Shown one piece after another: positions 1-5,680 of a stretch of 11,963 nucleotides of DNA; the stretch's first letter is position 1; every line of letters begins with the position of its first letter. Below the pieces are notes generated by a model. The model was not told where the DNA came from. It did no database searches and saw only the letters and a list, made by a program, of their open reading frames with translations. The position numbers and the translations under genes are program-made. Source of the stretch: Bacillota bacterium. Its GTDB lineage: Bacteria; Bacillota; Clostridia; Oscillospirales; Acutalibacteraceae. The stretch spans positions 1-11,963 of the forward strand of contig JAQXHB010000060.1 of the NCBI GenBank assembly GCA_029007015.1. The letters run 5' to 3'.

Positions 1-45
1 ATTTTGCCTGACCTTGTAAAATACTTTATCGAAACTAACCGATAA
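1..45 (+). CDS. Possible 3' end of a plus-strand gene (partial, unidentified)
   Basis: Frame 1 is open from the window edge for 14 codons (ILPDLVKYFIETNR) and ends in TAA at 43-45. Ten bases later comes a hairpin (56-84) with a six-T run on the plus-strand side, as expected after a gene converging on rpsI. The rpsI transcript has its own terminator at 128-168, so the second hairpin is best explained by a plus-strand transcript. The fragment is far too short to identify, and an open stretch of this length can occur by chance. Confidence 0.25.
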   Translation: MLPDLVKYFIETNR

Positions 46-50
46 GCAAC

Positions 51-92
51 AAAAAAGCGGTTGAGGATTTACACCTTAACCGCTGATTTTTT
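51..92. terminator. Bidirectional intrinsic terminator
   Basis: The hairpin spans 56-84. Its arms AGCGGTT and AACCGCT are extended inward by AGG/CCT after one mismatch, around a 7-nt loop. Six A residues (51-56) precede it and six T residues (87-92) follow it, so both strands read as stem plus U-tract. It would stop a plus-strand gene ending at 45 and act as a backup for the rpsI transcript. Confidence 0.75.
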
Positions 93-108
93 ATGTTTTT
101 TGACCGTT

Positions 109-130
109 CGGACATCAAACGGACATCAAA
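109..130. repeat. Tandem 11-bp direct repeat, two perfect copies
   Basis: CGGACATCAAA occurs at 109-119 and again at 120-130 with no spacer. The second copy ends in the A run that forms the U-tract of the rpsI terminator. No function is evident. It lies just past the 3' end of rpsI. Confidence 0.8.
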
Positions 131-168
131 AAAGGCTTGCAACAAGGCGAAAGCCCTGTAAACAAGCC
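128..168 (-). terminator. Intrinsic terminator of the rplM-rpsI operon
   Basis: Read on the minus strand, 19 nt after the rpsI stop, is a two-part stem. GGCTTG pairs with CAAGCC and, inside a small internal loop, ACAGGGC pairs with GCCTTGT (one G-U) around a TTTC loop. Six T residues follow directly (positions 133-128). Stem plus U-tract is a textbook Rho-independent terminator. Confidence 0.88.
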
Positions 169-186
169 ATTTTCTTGATAAAATAA

Positions 187-585
187 TTATCTCTTTGAGA
201 ACTGGGGAGCGCGGCGGGCACCTTTGAGACCGTATTTCTTTCTCTCCTTCATACGCGGATCGCGTGTGAGGAAGCCGGCCTTCTTGAGGGCGGCGCGAAG
301 ATTTTCGTCATACTGCAGCAGGGCGCGGGAAAGGCCGTGGCGGATGGCGCCGGCCTGGCCGGTTACGCCGCCGCCTGCTACTGTGCAGACGATGTCAAAT
401 TTGTCAGCGGTGCCGGTCAGAGCCAACGGCTGACGAACAATCAACTTAAGGGTCTCGAGACCGAAGTAATCGTCGATATCTCTGTTGTTGATGGTGATTT
501 TGCCGGTACCGTTATAAACGCGAACACGCGCAACAGAACTCTTTCTGCGGCCGGTGCCGTAAAAGTAGGGATTAGAATCGTACAT
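187..585 (-). CDS. rpsI: 30S ribosomal protein S9
   Basis: Small-subunit ribosomal protein that reaches into the decoding region of 16S rRNA. In this family the C-terminal Lys/Arg tail contacts tRNA in the P site. The 132-residue length is normal. The sequence has the S9 signature elements: the N-terminal GTGRRKSSVARVR, a central VAGGGVTGQAGAIRHGLSRAL (about residues 69-89), and the basic end ARRAPQFSKR. The ATG at 585 is preceded by AAGGAGG about 9 nt upstream, so the start is secure. It lies 18 nt downstream of rplM, the usual L13-S9 pair, shares that gene's promoter, and is followed by a strong terminator at 128-168. Nothing is truncated or unusual. Confidence 0.98.
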   Translation of the reverse strand: MYDSNPYFYGTGRRKSSVARVRVYNGTGKITINNRDIDDYFGLETLKLIVRQPLALTGTADKFDIVCTVAGGGVTGQAGAIRHGLSRALLQYDENLRAALKKAGFLTRDPRMKERKKYGLKGARRAPQFSKR

Positions 586-603
586 TTATTTCAGCCTCCT
601 TCA

Positions 604-1032
604 TTAAAACTCGTATGTCTCGGGCTTCTGAGCGGTGTGAGTGTGCTCAGCACCGGCAAAGACGCGCAGACGGGTGAGGGCCTTGCGGCCGATGGTGTTG
701 TCCGGTACCATACCCTTAACAGCCAGTTCAACGGCCAGTTCGGGGCGGGTAGCCATCAGTGTCTTGTACTGAACAGCCTTCAGTCCGCCGATGTAACCGG
801 TATGACGGTAGTAAATTTTGTCCTCGAGCTTTTTGCCGGTCAGGACAGCGTCCTTGGCGTTGATGATGACGACATGGTCGCCGCAATCAACATGAGGAGC
901 AAATGTGGGCTTGTTCTTGCCACGCAGCAGGTTAGCGGCGGCAACGGCAACTCGGCCGAGCGGCTTACCGGCGGCGTCAATAACATACCACTTACGGCTG
1001 ATTTGGTCAGCCTTGGGCATAAATGTTGACAT
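604..1032 (-). CDS. rplM: 50S ribosomal protein L13
   Basis: Early-assembling large-subunit ribosomal protein that binds 23S rRNA. Its 142 residues match the normal length. Family features are the N-terminal RKWYVIDAAGKPLGRVA (about residues 13-29), LLRGKNKPTFAPHVDCGDHVVIINA (35-59), and the YRHTGYIGGLK segment. The ATG at 1032 was chosen over the internal Met at codon 5 because GGAGGA (1040-1045) is correctly spaced for the first and the MSTFMPKA start is usual in Clostridia. It is the first gene of a two-gene operon with rpsI, read from a strong promoter at 1077-1105. The leader is only about 38 nt. Confidence 0.98.
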   Translation of the reverse strand: MSTFMPKADQISRKWYVIDAAGKPLGRVAVAAANLLRGKNKPTFAPHVDCGDHVVIINAKDAVLTGKKLEDKIYYRHTGYIGGLKAVQYKTLMATRPELAVELAVKGMVPDNTIGRKALTRLRVFAGAEHTHTAQKPETYEF

Positions 1033-1076
1033 GGTTCATTCCTCCGAAAAATAATAATCATTTTATGACGAATGTT

Positions 1077-1140
1077 ATCATAACACATCGCGCGGTGGTT
1101 GTCAATAGATATTTTTCAAATTTTAAATTTAGTTTTTGCG
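1077..1140 (-). promoter_or_regulatory. Strong sigma-A promoter of rplM-rpsI with AT-rich UP-like region
   Basis: On the minus strand, TTGACA (1105-1100) is followed after exactly 17 nt by TATGAT (1082-1077). A TG dinucleotide one base upstream of the -10 makes it an extended -10. The 35 bases upstream (1106-1140) are almost all A/T, including AAATTTAAAATTT, and fit an UP element as often seen at ribosomal promoters. Transcription should start near 1070. Confidence 0.9.
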
Positions 1141-1166
1141 TTCTTTGATTTTCGCCGTTTTTCTTT

Positions 1167-1186
1167 CATTTGCTCGCATTTGCTCG
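1167..1186. repeat. Tandem 10-bp direct repeat, two copies
   Basis: CATTTGCTCG is repeated perfectly at 1167-1176 and 1177-1186 in the T-rich, non-coding stretch between the rplM promoter and the terminator of the DUF2500-type gene. No gene, promoter or RNA is evident in 1141-1212. The strand bias is strong: pyrimidine-rich on plus, purine-rich on minus. Confidence 0.6.
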
Positions 1187-1212
1187 GCTTTGATTTTGCG
1201 ATTTTTGCGCTG

Positions 1213-1241
1213 AAAATCGGCCCTGCCAAGCGGCAGAGCCG
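1213..1241 (-). terminator. Likely terminator of the DUF2500-type gene
   Basis: On the minus strand, CGGCTCTGCC (1241-1232) pairs along its full 10 bp (one G-U) with GGCAGGGCCG (1227-1218) around a GCTT loop. ATTTTC follows. The stem is strong but the U-tract is short. It lies 56 nt after the stop at 1298 and just upstream of the rplM promoter, so it would also insulate the ribosomal operon. Confidence 0.6.
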
Positions 1242-1265
1242 AACTCATCGGTGCAAATGCAGGCG

Positions 1266-1281
1266 GTGCTTGTGCAAGCAC
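1266..1281. repeat. Perfect 7-bp inverted repeat
   Basis: GTGCTTG and CAAGCAC are separated by two bases, giving a 16-bp dyad 16 nt downstream of the stop at 1298. It lies between that stop and the terminator, so it may be part of the 3' end structure of the transcript. A DNA-binding role is not supported by anything else. Confidence 0.45.
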
Positions 1282-1297
1282 AGTCAGTCGCGCCGGC

Positions 1298-1633
1298 TTA
1301 TTTGTCGTTGTATATTGTGTTAACGCCGTCGCTGAACGACACAAAGTAGGTGCCGCGATGCTCCAGCATACCTTTTGCATTTGAGCCGATGGCGTCGAAC
1401 ACCTTGAACGGTACGGCACAGCGAATTTCATCGTCGCCGCACTCGAATGTGATGGCGTACTGCTTGCGCGTGACGCCGTTTGTGTCGATGGCGTCCTCGC
1501 ACTCCTTGCGGCGGCAGGTGCACTCGTGGCTCTCAATGGGCAGTTTGCGCACGGCGTCGCGGCTCTTTTTGGCTGTGACGGCCAGCATTATCAGCACAAA
1601 CAGTGCGGCCGCAATGAATATCCAACCTAACAT
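1298..1633 (-). CDS. DUF2500-like small membrane-anchored protein
   Basis: A 111-residue protein of unknown function. Residues 3-20 form one hydrophobic N-terminal helix, followed by a basic stretch (AKKSRDAVRK) and a likely extracytoplasmic or cytoplasmic beta-rich domain. The C-terminal part (YAITFECGDDEIR then KGMLEHRGTYFVSF, residues 59-100) resembles the DUF2500 family, such as E. coli YhhM with its KGTLSYKGTRFVSF end. It has five cysteines (38, 40, 45, 65, 72) and a His at 36, giving HxCxCx4C. The ATG at 1633 was chosen because AAGGAG lies 9 nt upstream; an in-frame TTG at 1642 would directly abut that site. Single-gene unit, divergent from the ZIP transporter. Confidence 0.7.
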   Translation of the reverse strand: MLGWIFIAAALFVLIMLAVTAKKSRDAVRKLPIESHECTCRRKECEDAIDTNGVTRKQYAITFECGDDEIRCAVPFKVFDAIGSNAKGMLEHRGTYFVSFSDGVNTIYNDK

Positions 1634-1677
1634 GACGGTCAACTCCTTACACCGTTATTATAAACCCTATCAGCAAA

Positions 1678-1706
1678 ATTATAACATATTGCCGCCGCCA
1701 TATCAA
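1678..1706 (-). promoter_or_regulatory. Sigma-A promoter of the DUF2500-type gene
   Basis: On the minus strand, TTGATA (1706-1701) and TATAAT (1683-1678) are separated by 17 nt, with TG one base upstream of the -10. The start codon is 44 nt downstream of the -10. The -35 box overlaps the left arm of the dyad at 1702-1722. Confidence 0.8.
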
Positions 1707-1722
1707 GCGCAAACCGCTTGAT
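1702..1722. promoter_or_regulatory. 21-bp dyad, candidate operator between divergent genes
   Basis: ATCAAGCG (1702-1709) and CGCTTGAT (1715-1722) form a perfect 8-bp inverted repeat with a 5-bp centre (CAAAC). The left arm covers the -35 box of the minus-strand promoter. The right arm lies 50 nt upstream of the ZIP start codon and contains TTGATT, which could be a plus-strand -35, though no convincing -10 follows. The position suits a regulator of one or both genes. It does not match the Fur, Zur or MntR consensus as I know them. A short RNA hairpin is the alternative reading. Confidence 0.45.
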
Positions 1723-1771
1723 TTTCACCTGTGTGTCCCCAAAAGCATAGATTGATAGCGGGTGATAAAAG

Positions 1772-2569
1772 ATGAGTAATGTTGTTATCATGGCGCTGAC
1801 TGCCACGCTGGGCACATGGTTTGTGACGGCACTGGGCGCCGCGATAGTAATTTTCTTTAAAAATACCAATCAAAAGTTGATGAACCTGATGCTCGGCTTT
1901 GCCGCCGGGGTAATGATTGCCGCCAGTTTTTGGTCACTGCTGCAGCCGGCCATCGAGCGGGCCGAGAGGTATTTGCGTACACCGGCGTGGCTGGTGGTTT
2001 CGGCCGGATTTGTGTGCGGCGCGCTGTTTATGTGGGCGTCTGACAAGGCGGTGACCCTTGCCCGCGGACGCGTCGCGGCCGATGGTTCATCTCAGCAAAT
2101 CAACCGCATTATAATGCTGGTGCTGTCCATAACACTGCACAACATACCCGAAGGGTTGGCCGTCGGCGTTGCATTCGGCGCACTGCACTTCGGCGGTTAT
2201 ACCACCGAGGCGCTCATGGGTGCAATAACCATTGCCGTCGGGATAGGACTGCAAAACTTTCCCGAGGGGGCGGCCGTCTCATTGCCTCTGCGCCGGGAGG
2301 GATATTCACGACGCAAAAGTTTTCTGATAGGGCAGGCCTCCGGCATGGTAGAGCCGGTGGCCGGCGTCTTGGGCGCCGCCATGGTGGTGCACATTCAGAC
2401 GGTACTGCCGTTTGCGCTGTCTTTTGCCGCCGGTGCAATGATACTGGTGGCAGTGCACGAACTCATACCCGAGTGCCGCCAAAATGAGTGCGACAACCCC
2501 TACTTTGCCACAATGGGCATTGTAGCCGGATTTACCCTGATGATGCTGCTCGATGTCGCTTTGGGATAG
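1772..2569 (+). CDS. ZIP family divalent metal transporter (GufA/BbZIP-like)
   Basis: Integral membrane protein of 265 residues predicted to bring zinc, and perhaps iron or manganese, into the cytoplasm. About eight hydrophobic segments can be traced. The family's metal site is visible: HNIPEG (residues 123-128) and QNFPEG (161-166), equivalent to TM4 and TM5 of Bordetella ZIP, plus a late HELIPE (229-234) and E194 in GMVEP. The second position of the TM5 motif is Asn where BbZIP has Asp, which is common in the family but may affect the second metal site. The TM3-TM4 loop (about 91-112) is short and has no histidines. GGGTGAT (1760-1766) is a modest ribosome binding site for the ATG at 1772. 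Monocistronic, divergent from the DUF2500-type gene and convergent with the ATPase operon. Substrate preference cannot be read from sequence. Confidence 0.92.
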   Translation: MSNVVIMALTATLGTWFVTALGAAIVIFFKNTNQKLMNLMLGFAAGVMIAASFWSLLQPAIERAERYLRTPAWLVVSAGFVCGALFMWASDKAVTLARGRVAADGSSQQINRIIMLVLSITLHNIPEGLAVGVAFGALHFGGYTTEALMGAITIAVGIGLQNFPEGAAVSLPLRREGYSRRKSFLIGQASGMVEPVAGVLGAAMVVHIQTVLPFALSFAAGAMILVAVHELIPECRQNECDNPYFATMGIVAGFTLMMLLDVALG

Positions 2570-2609
2570 AACGGCACCCCTCGAGAGACGCTGTTCTGCT
2601 TTGTTACAC

Positions 2610-2649
2610 AATAACGCCGCCGAAGGAGCAAACCTTCGGCGGCGTTGTG
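2610..2649. terminator. Convergent hairpin between the ZIP gene and the ATPase operon
   Basis: A 14-bp perfect GC-rich stem (2613-2626 with 2633-2646, arms AACGCCGCCGAAGG and CCTTCGGCGGCGTT) has a 6-nt loop. It can be extended three more pairs, including one T-G, to 2610-2649. It sits 40 nt after the ZIP stop and 21 nt after the ntpK stop, so it can serve both transcripts. Neither side has a proper U-tract (ATTGTG on minus, GTGCTTGG on plus). It may therefore act as an exonuclease barrier as much as a terminator. Confidence 0.65.
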
Positions 2650-2670
2650 CTTGGCAGTATTGCCGATATG

Positions 2671-3096
2671 TTATCCGAGTGCGACCATGCTGAAAACGAG
2701 GGCAAACAGCGCAACCGTTTCACAAAGGCCGACAACGGTGATATACTGCGAGAAGCCCTTGCCCGTTTCGGCCAAAGCGTCGGCACCGGCGGCGCCCGCC
2801 TTGCCCTGAACAACGGCCGAGATGGCCATTGCAACGCCCGAGGCTATGCCGAGACCGAGCAAAAATGACGGGTCGGCCGAGGAGGCTTTCATCTGTTGCA
2901 TCAAAAGAAATCCGTAAATGGTCTGCGTAAGGGGCGCACCGGCAAAGACGGTCAAAATAAAGGGTGCCGCCTTGTTAGACATGTAGCACTTTTTCCATGC
3001 GCCGATGGCCGCCTGTCCTGCGGTACCGATGCCGAGGGCCGAGCCGATTGCGGCGATGCCCATGGCCAATGCTGTTGCCAATAATCCAAAATTCAT
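2671..3096 (-). CDS. ntpK: V-type ATPase membrane rotor subunit K (proteolipid, c ring)
   Basis: Forms the membrane ring that carries ions through the rotary ATPase. Its 141 residues make four transmembrane helices, two fused hairpins (about 5-33, 43-69, 78-105, 116-140). The ion carboxylate is in the second hairpin only: E126 in GLCETVAL. The equivalent place in the first hairpin is Q58 in LTQTIYGF. By eye alignment with Enterococcus hirae NtpK, T57, Q58, Q97 (VVQGKAGAAG) and E126 correspond to its sodium ligands T64, Q65, Q110 and E139, so sodium is the likely coupling ion. The ATG at 3096 has AAGGAG well placed upstream. Last gene of the operon, 24 nt after subunit I, followed by the hairpin at 2610-2649. 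Confidence 0.95.
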   Translation of the reverse strand: MNFGLLATALAMGIAAIGSALGIGTAGQAAIGAWKKCYMSNKAAPFILTVFAGAPLTQTIYGFLLMQQMKASSADPSFLLGLGIASGVAMAISAVVQGKAGAAGADALAETGKGFSQYITVVGLCETVALFALVFSMVALG

Positions 3097-3120
3097 AACT
3101 ATTCTCCTTACTGTAATTTA

Positions 3121-5040
3121 TTATTCTTCAAACGGTTTAAATTTATGGCCGCTCCACGACATATCCAAATGCGAGGAGAACTCCAATGTGTTGAGTCTGA
3201 TGCCGTGAACGATGACCGACAGTACATTGAGTATCATATTCAGTCCGTGACCGAACACCAGCAGGAATATGGCCAGTATCATAAACATGAAATTGCCGAG
3301 CAGGGGCCCTGCCAACTCGTTGACGGTGGCGGATATTGCCGAGCCTGCGAGTCCCACCGCCCAAAGGCGGATATACGACACGATATCGGAAAAGACATTG
3401 ACAACGCCCAGCAGCACCGAAACGATGTTTTTCATGCTTGCCAGTACCGATTTGATGACGCTTCCCTCGTAGTTTGAGAATATGAAACTCATGCAGAAGC
3501 CGACGCCTACGCAGGCGATGGACACTGTGCCAATCGGTATGCCGCCTATCACCAGCCCGAAACTGAACACCTCGGCGTTGACCACCAAACTAAGCACCAC
3601 ATAGTACATGCCCACGAGTTGCAGTATTGAGCCGATATCACCGAGCATTTTGACCGATTTTCTGTTGCGTGCGGCGCCCAGAATGTGTGCCACCGTCAGT
3701 TGAATGAGCGCCAGAGTGAAGCAGAATATCTGCAAATTCTGCGCGGTGGTCAGCCCGACATCGCCGCTCGTCCAAAATGGATGCCAAATTTTATCGGCGT
3801 AAACATTTGAAATAACGGGTATGGACAGATTTTGGAGCCACTGCGGCAAATGGGCGGCAGGCATGCCGAACCAGGTGCAGGTGAGAGTGCCCCAAATGAC
3901 GGTCGAAAGGCCGAAAAGGCCTACCAGCAAAAAGGTGGGGGAGACGGCCTTTTTGGATATGAGCGACTTGACTGTCGGCACTGCGGCGGCCGCGAGAACG
4001 ATGAGTCCGTATCCGCCGTCACCGAAAATTATGCCGAAAAAGATGAGGATGAATGCCAAGAACCAGCCGGAAATATCATATTCAAAATATCCCGGCACCG
4101 TGCCCAAAAAGTCGGTCAGCGGATAAATAAGGCTGACAAACTTGTTGTTTTTCAGTTTAGTGGGCACATTATCCTCCGGGGTCGGCTCCTCAATGAGCAG
4201 TCCCCACGAATTGTCGCTCGCCGCCAACTTGAGTTTGTCGGTGTTTTCCGCCTCGATATACCCCCTGAAATATGCAACCGAAAGGTTGCTGCTGCCGTCT
4301 GATGACAGTTCTTCATCATTCATGCCGGTGGCGTAAACTTCAAACTCAATCTCTTTTTCAAGCGATTTGACCGCCTGCTTCATGCTGTCGATACAGCAGG
4401 CGTATGACGCTGTTTGCTCATCAATCGCCATTATGCGTTGGGCGCAATCGGACAAATTCTGCCGTATCTCGGCGGTGGAGACGGCCGGCAGTTCCAGCCG
4501 ATAGGGGGCGAGCGACTCGATTGCCTGCTCCTCGCCGTCGGCGCCCGTCTTTATCAGCAGACATTTTACCGACCCTTTGGTTTTGCCGAGGCTGACCGTC
4601 CTGACACATTCGCCCAGACCGTCGTACTCGGCCGTCGGCATGCTGTACAGCGAGATGTCAACGCCCTTTTTGCCCAGCGCAATGATTTTGTCCGGGTCAA
4701 TGTCGCCCCAATCTTGAAGCCGCTGGAGTTCGGCGTTCAGGGCGATTTGCTCCGCCTGACATGCCTTTTTTTCATCGCTCAAAGCGGCGATATCCCTTGC
4801 CGCCGTCAAAGCGTCCGGCGGAGTTTCGCTCTCTGTGCGAGGGGCTTTCTTTGACTGCTCGCCCGCGATGTAAATGGCACTCTCCAGCAATGCAATCTGC
4901 TGGTGTAACTCGCCCAGCCGGTCGCCCGAGCCCTCGGTTATCTCGATGTGAACAAGCCCCAGTTTGCGCAGTGCTTTGAGGGTTTCGGCCTTTTTGTCCC
5001 CCATAGTGATGAGGGACACCTTTTTCATAGGTACAATCAC
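3121..5040 (-). CDS. ntpI: V-type ATPase subunit I (stator, a-subunit homologue)
   Basis: Membrane stator that forms the two ion half-channels against the K ring and anchors the peripheral stalks. Length is 639 residues. The first 300 or so are cytoplasmic, starting MKKVSLITM and including coiled-coil stretches (about 40-110 and 190-232). The membrane half begins near residue 325 with FFGIIFGDGGYGL and ends with HGIRLNTLEF and a short tail. The channel arginine is R558 in SYIRLWAVGLAGSAIS; E575 and R615 are also in conserved places. The start is GTG at 5040, overlapping the TGA of subunit D by 4 nt (GTGA). AGGAGG (5051-5056) is 10 nt upstream, whereas the ATG at 5028 would be 22 nt away. That binding site lies in a hairpin with the end of the D gene. 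Confidence 0.95.
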   Translation of the reverse strand: MIVPMKKVSLITMGDKKAETLKALRKLGLVHIEITEGSGDRLGELHQQIALLESAIYIAGEQSKKAPRTESETPPDALTAARDIAALSDEKKACQAEQIALNAELQRLQDWGDIDPDKIIALGKKGVDISLYSMPTAEYDGLGECVRTVSLGKTKGSVKCLLIKTGADGEEQAIESLAPYRLELPAVSTAEIRQNLSDCAQRIMAIDEQTASYACCIDSMKQAVKSLEKEIEFEVYATGMNDEELSSDGSSNLSVAYFRGYIEAENTDKLKLAASDNSWGLLIEEPTPEDNVPTKLKNNKFVSLIYPLTDFLGTVPGYFEYDISGWFLAFILIFFGIIFGDGGYGLIVLAAAAVPTVKSLISKKAVSPTFLLVGLFGLSTVIWGTLTCTWFGMPAAHLPQWLQNLSIPVISNVYADKIWHPFWTSGDVGLTTAQNLQIFCFTLALIQLTVAHILGAARNRKSVKMLGDIGSILQLVGMYYVVLSLVVNAEVFSFGLVIGGIPIGTVSIACVGVGFCMSFIFSNYEGSVIKSVLASMKNIVSVLLGVVNVFSDIVSYIRLWAVGLAGSAISATVNELAGPLLGNFMFMILAIFLLVFGHGLNMILNVLSVIVHGIRLNTLEFSSHLDMSWSGHKFKPFEE

Positions 5041-5666
5041 AGCGAATACACCTCCTCTGAGGAGGGTGCGCCGCGAGCGGCTATCTTGCGCTTGGAAATT
5101 TTGGAGCGCACCACGGCGCTGACCTGCTGGTCGGACATATAAATGGATATCTTTTTGATATTAGCCTCTGTTTCGGGGATTTTGACCTTTTCAAACAGGT
5201 TGACCCTTTGCGATGTGGCCAACAGTTCGGCCGCCAAAAGTCTGACCTGTTCATCCAACACTTCGGCCTCCAAGTCGAGGGACATGGCCCTTTCCATGTG
5301 ATTTGCGGCTATGTCGACCCACAGAGGCGTTTGGTACAAGTCGTAGTCGCCTCGGGCAAAATCGGCTCCCTCATAGGTGGGAATGGGCACGCCGGCAATA
5401 TTTCCCTCGCCCTTGCGGATGTTGCTGACCGTTATCAGCCCCTCGGGGAAAGCTGCTTTCTCGCTGAACACGGCAATCCAGGCGTCAAAGCCTGCCTCAA
5501 GAGTCTCGCGTTCTTGCCTGACCGCTTTGGCTTTGGCCTCTACGGTGCGGATTTCGGCTTGAAGTTGCTGTTTTTTAAGTGTCAGAGTAGGCAAATATCG
5601 GCGGTACATTTTGAGCGCATCTTTTTGTACCTTTAACTCGTTTTTGGTTAGTTTGATTTTTGCCAA
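5037..5666 (-). CDS. ntpD: V-type ATPase subunit D (central rotor shaft)
   Basis: Central stalk subunit that turns inside the A3B3 head, the counterpart of F-type gamma. It has 209 residues and is mostly helical, with a long N-terminal helix (KIKLTKNELKVQKDALKMYRRYL, then a Lys/Gln/Glu-rich coil to about residue 60). A C-terminal helix (about 120-185) pairs with it as the antiparallel coiled coil typical of the family. The start is TTG at 5666, 9 nt after a strong AAGGGGG; the ATG at 5671 is in another frame and closes after seven codons. It follows subunit B after 14 nt, and its stop overlaps the GTG start of subunit I. Confidence 0.94.
   Translation of the reverse strand: MAKIKLTKNELKVQKDALKMYRRYLPTLTLKKQQLQAEIRTVEAKAKAVRQERETLEAGFDAWIAVFSEKAAFPEGLITVSNIRKGEGNIAGVPIPTYEGADFARGDYDLYQTPLWVDIAANHMERAMSLDLEAEVLDEQVRLLAAELLATSQRVNLFEKVKIPETEANIKKISIYMSDQQVSAVVRSKISKRKIAARGAPSSEEVYSL
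5051..5065 (-). promoter_or_regulatory. Hairpin enclosing the ribosome binding site of subunit I
   Basis: On the minus strand the last codons of the D gene read CCTCC-TCAGA-GGAGG, a perfect inverted repeat. GGAGG is the ribosome binding site of the I gene, whose GTG start is 10 nt downstream. In RNA the site would be paired until ribosomes finishing D open it. Pairing is seen directly; translational coupling is inferred. Confidence 0.6.
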
Positions 5667-5680
5667 ATCATCAGTCCCCC

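Noticed and set aside
93..161. 22-codon plus-strand frame starting MFFDRSDIK
   Set aside because: It lacks a ribosome binding site and lies within the terminator structures; chance frame.
337..1029. 230-codon plus-strand open frame across rpsI and rplM
   Set aside because: It is antisense to two unmistakable ribosomal protein genes, has no ribosome binding site or family resemblance, and arises from their codon bias.
1033..1072. TCAT-AAA-ATGA mini-hairpin in the rplM leader as an L13 autoregulatory element
   Set aside because: The stem is only 4 bp and AT-rich, too weak to call a regulatory RNA.
1129..1536. 135-codon minus-strand frame overlapping the DUF2500-type gene
   Set aside because: It is an alternative frame of that gene with a low-complexity Lys/Arg tail. 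The DUF2500 frame has the promoter, ribosome binding site and family match.
1634..1642. Upstream TTG start for the DUF2500-type gene
   Set aside because: The AAGGAG site would touch the TTG with no spacing, whereas it is 9 nt from the ATG at 1633.
1718..1771. Sigma-A promoter for the ZIP gene
   Set aside because: TTGATT at 1718-1723 is a fair -35, but no -10 is found at 16-18 nt. The best candidate (CATAGA) is 22 nt away.
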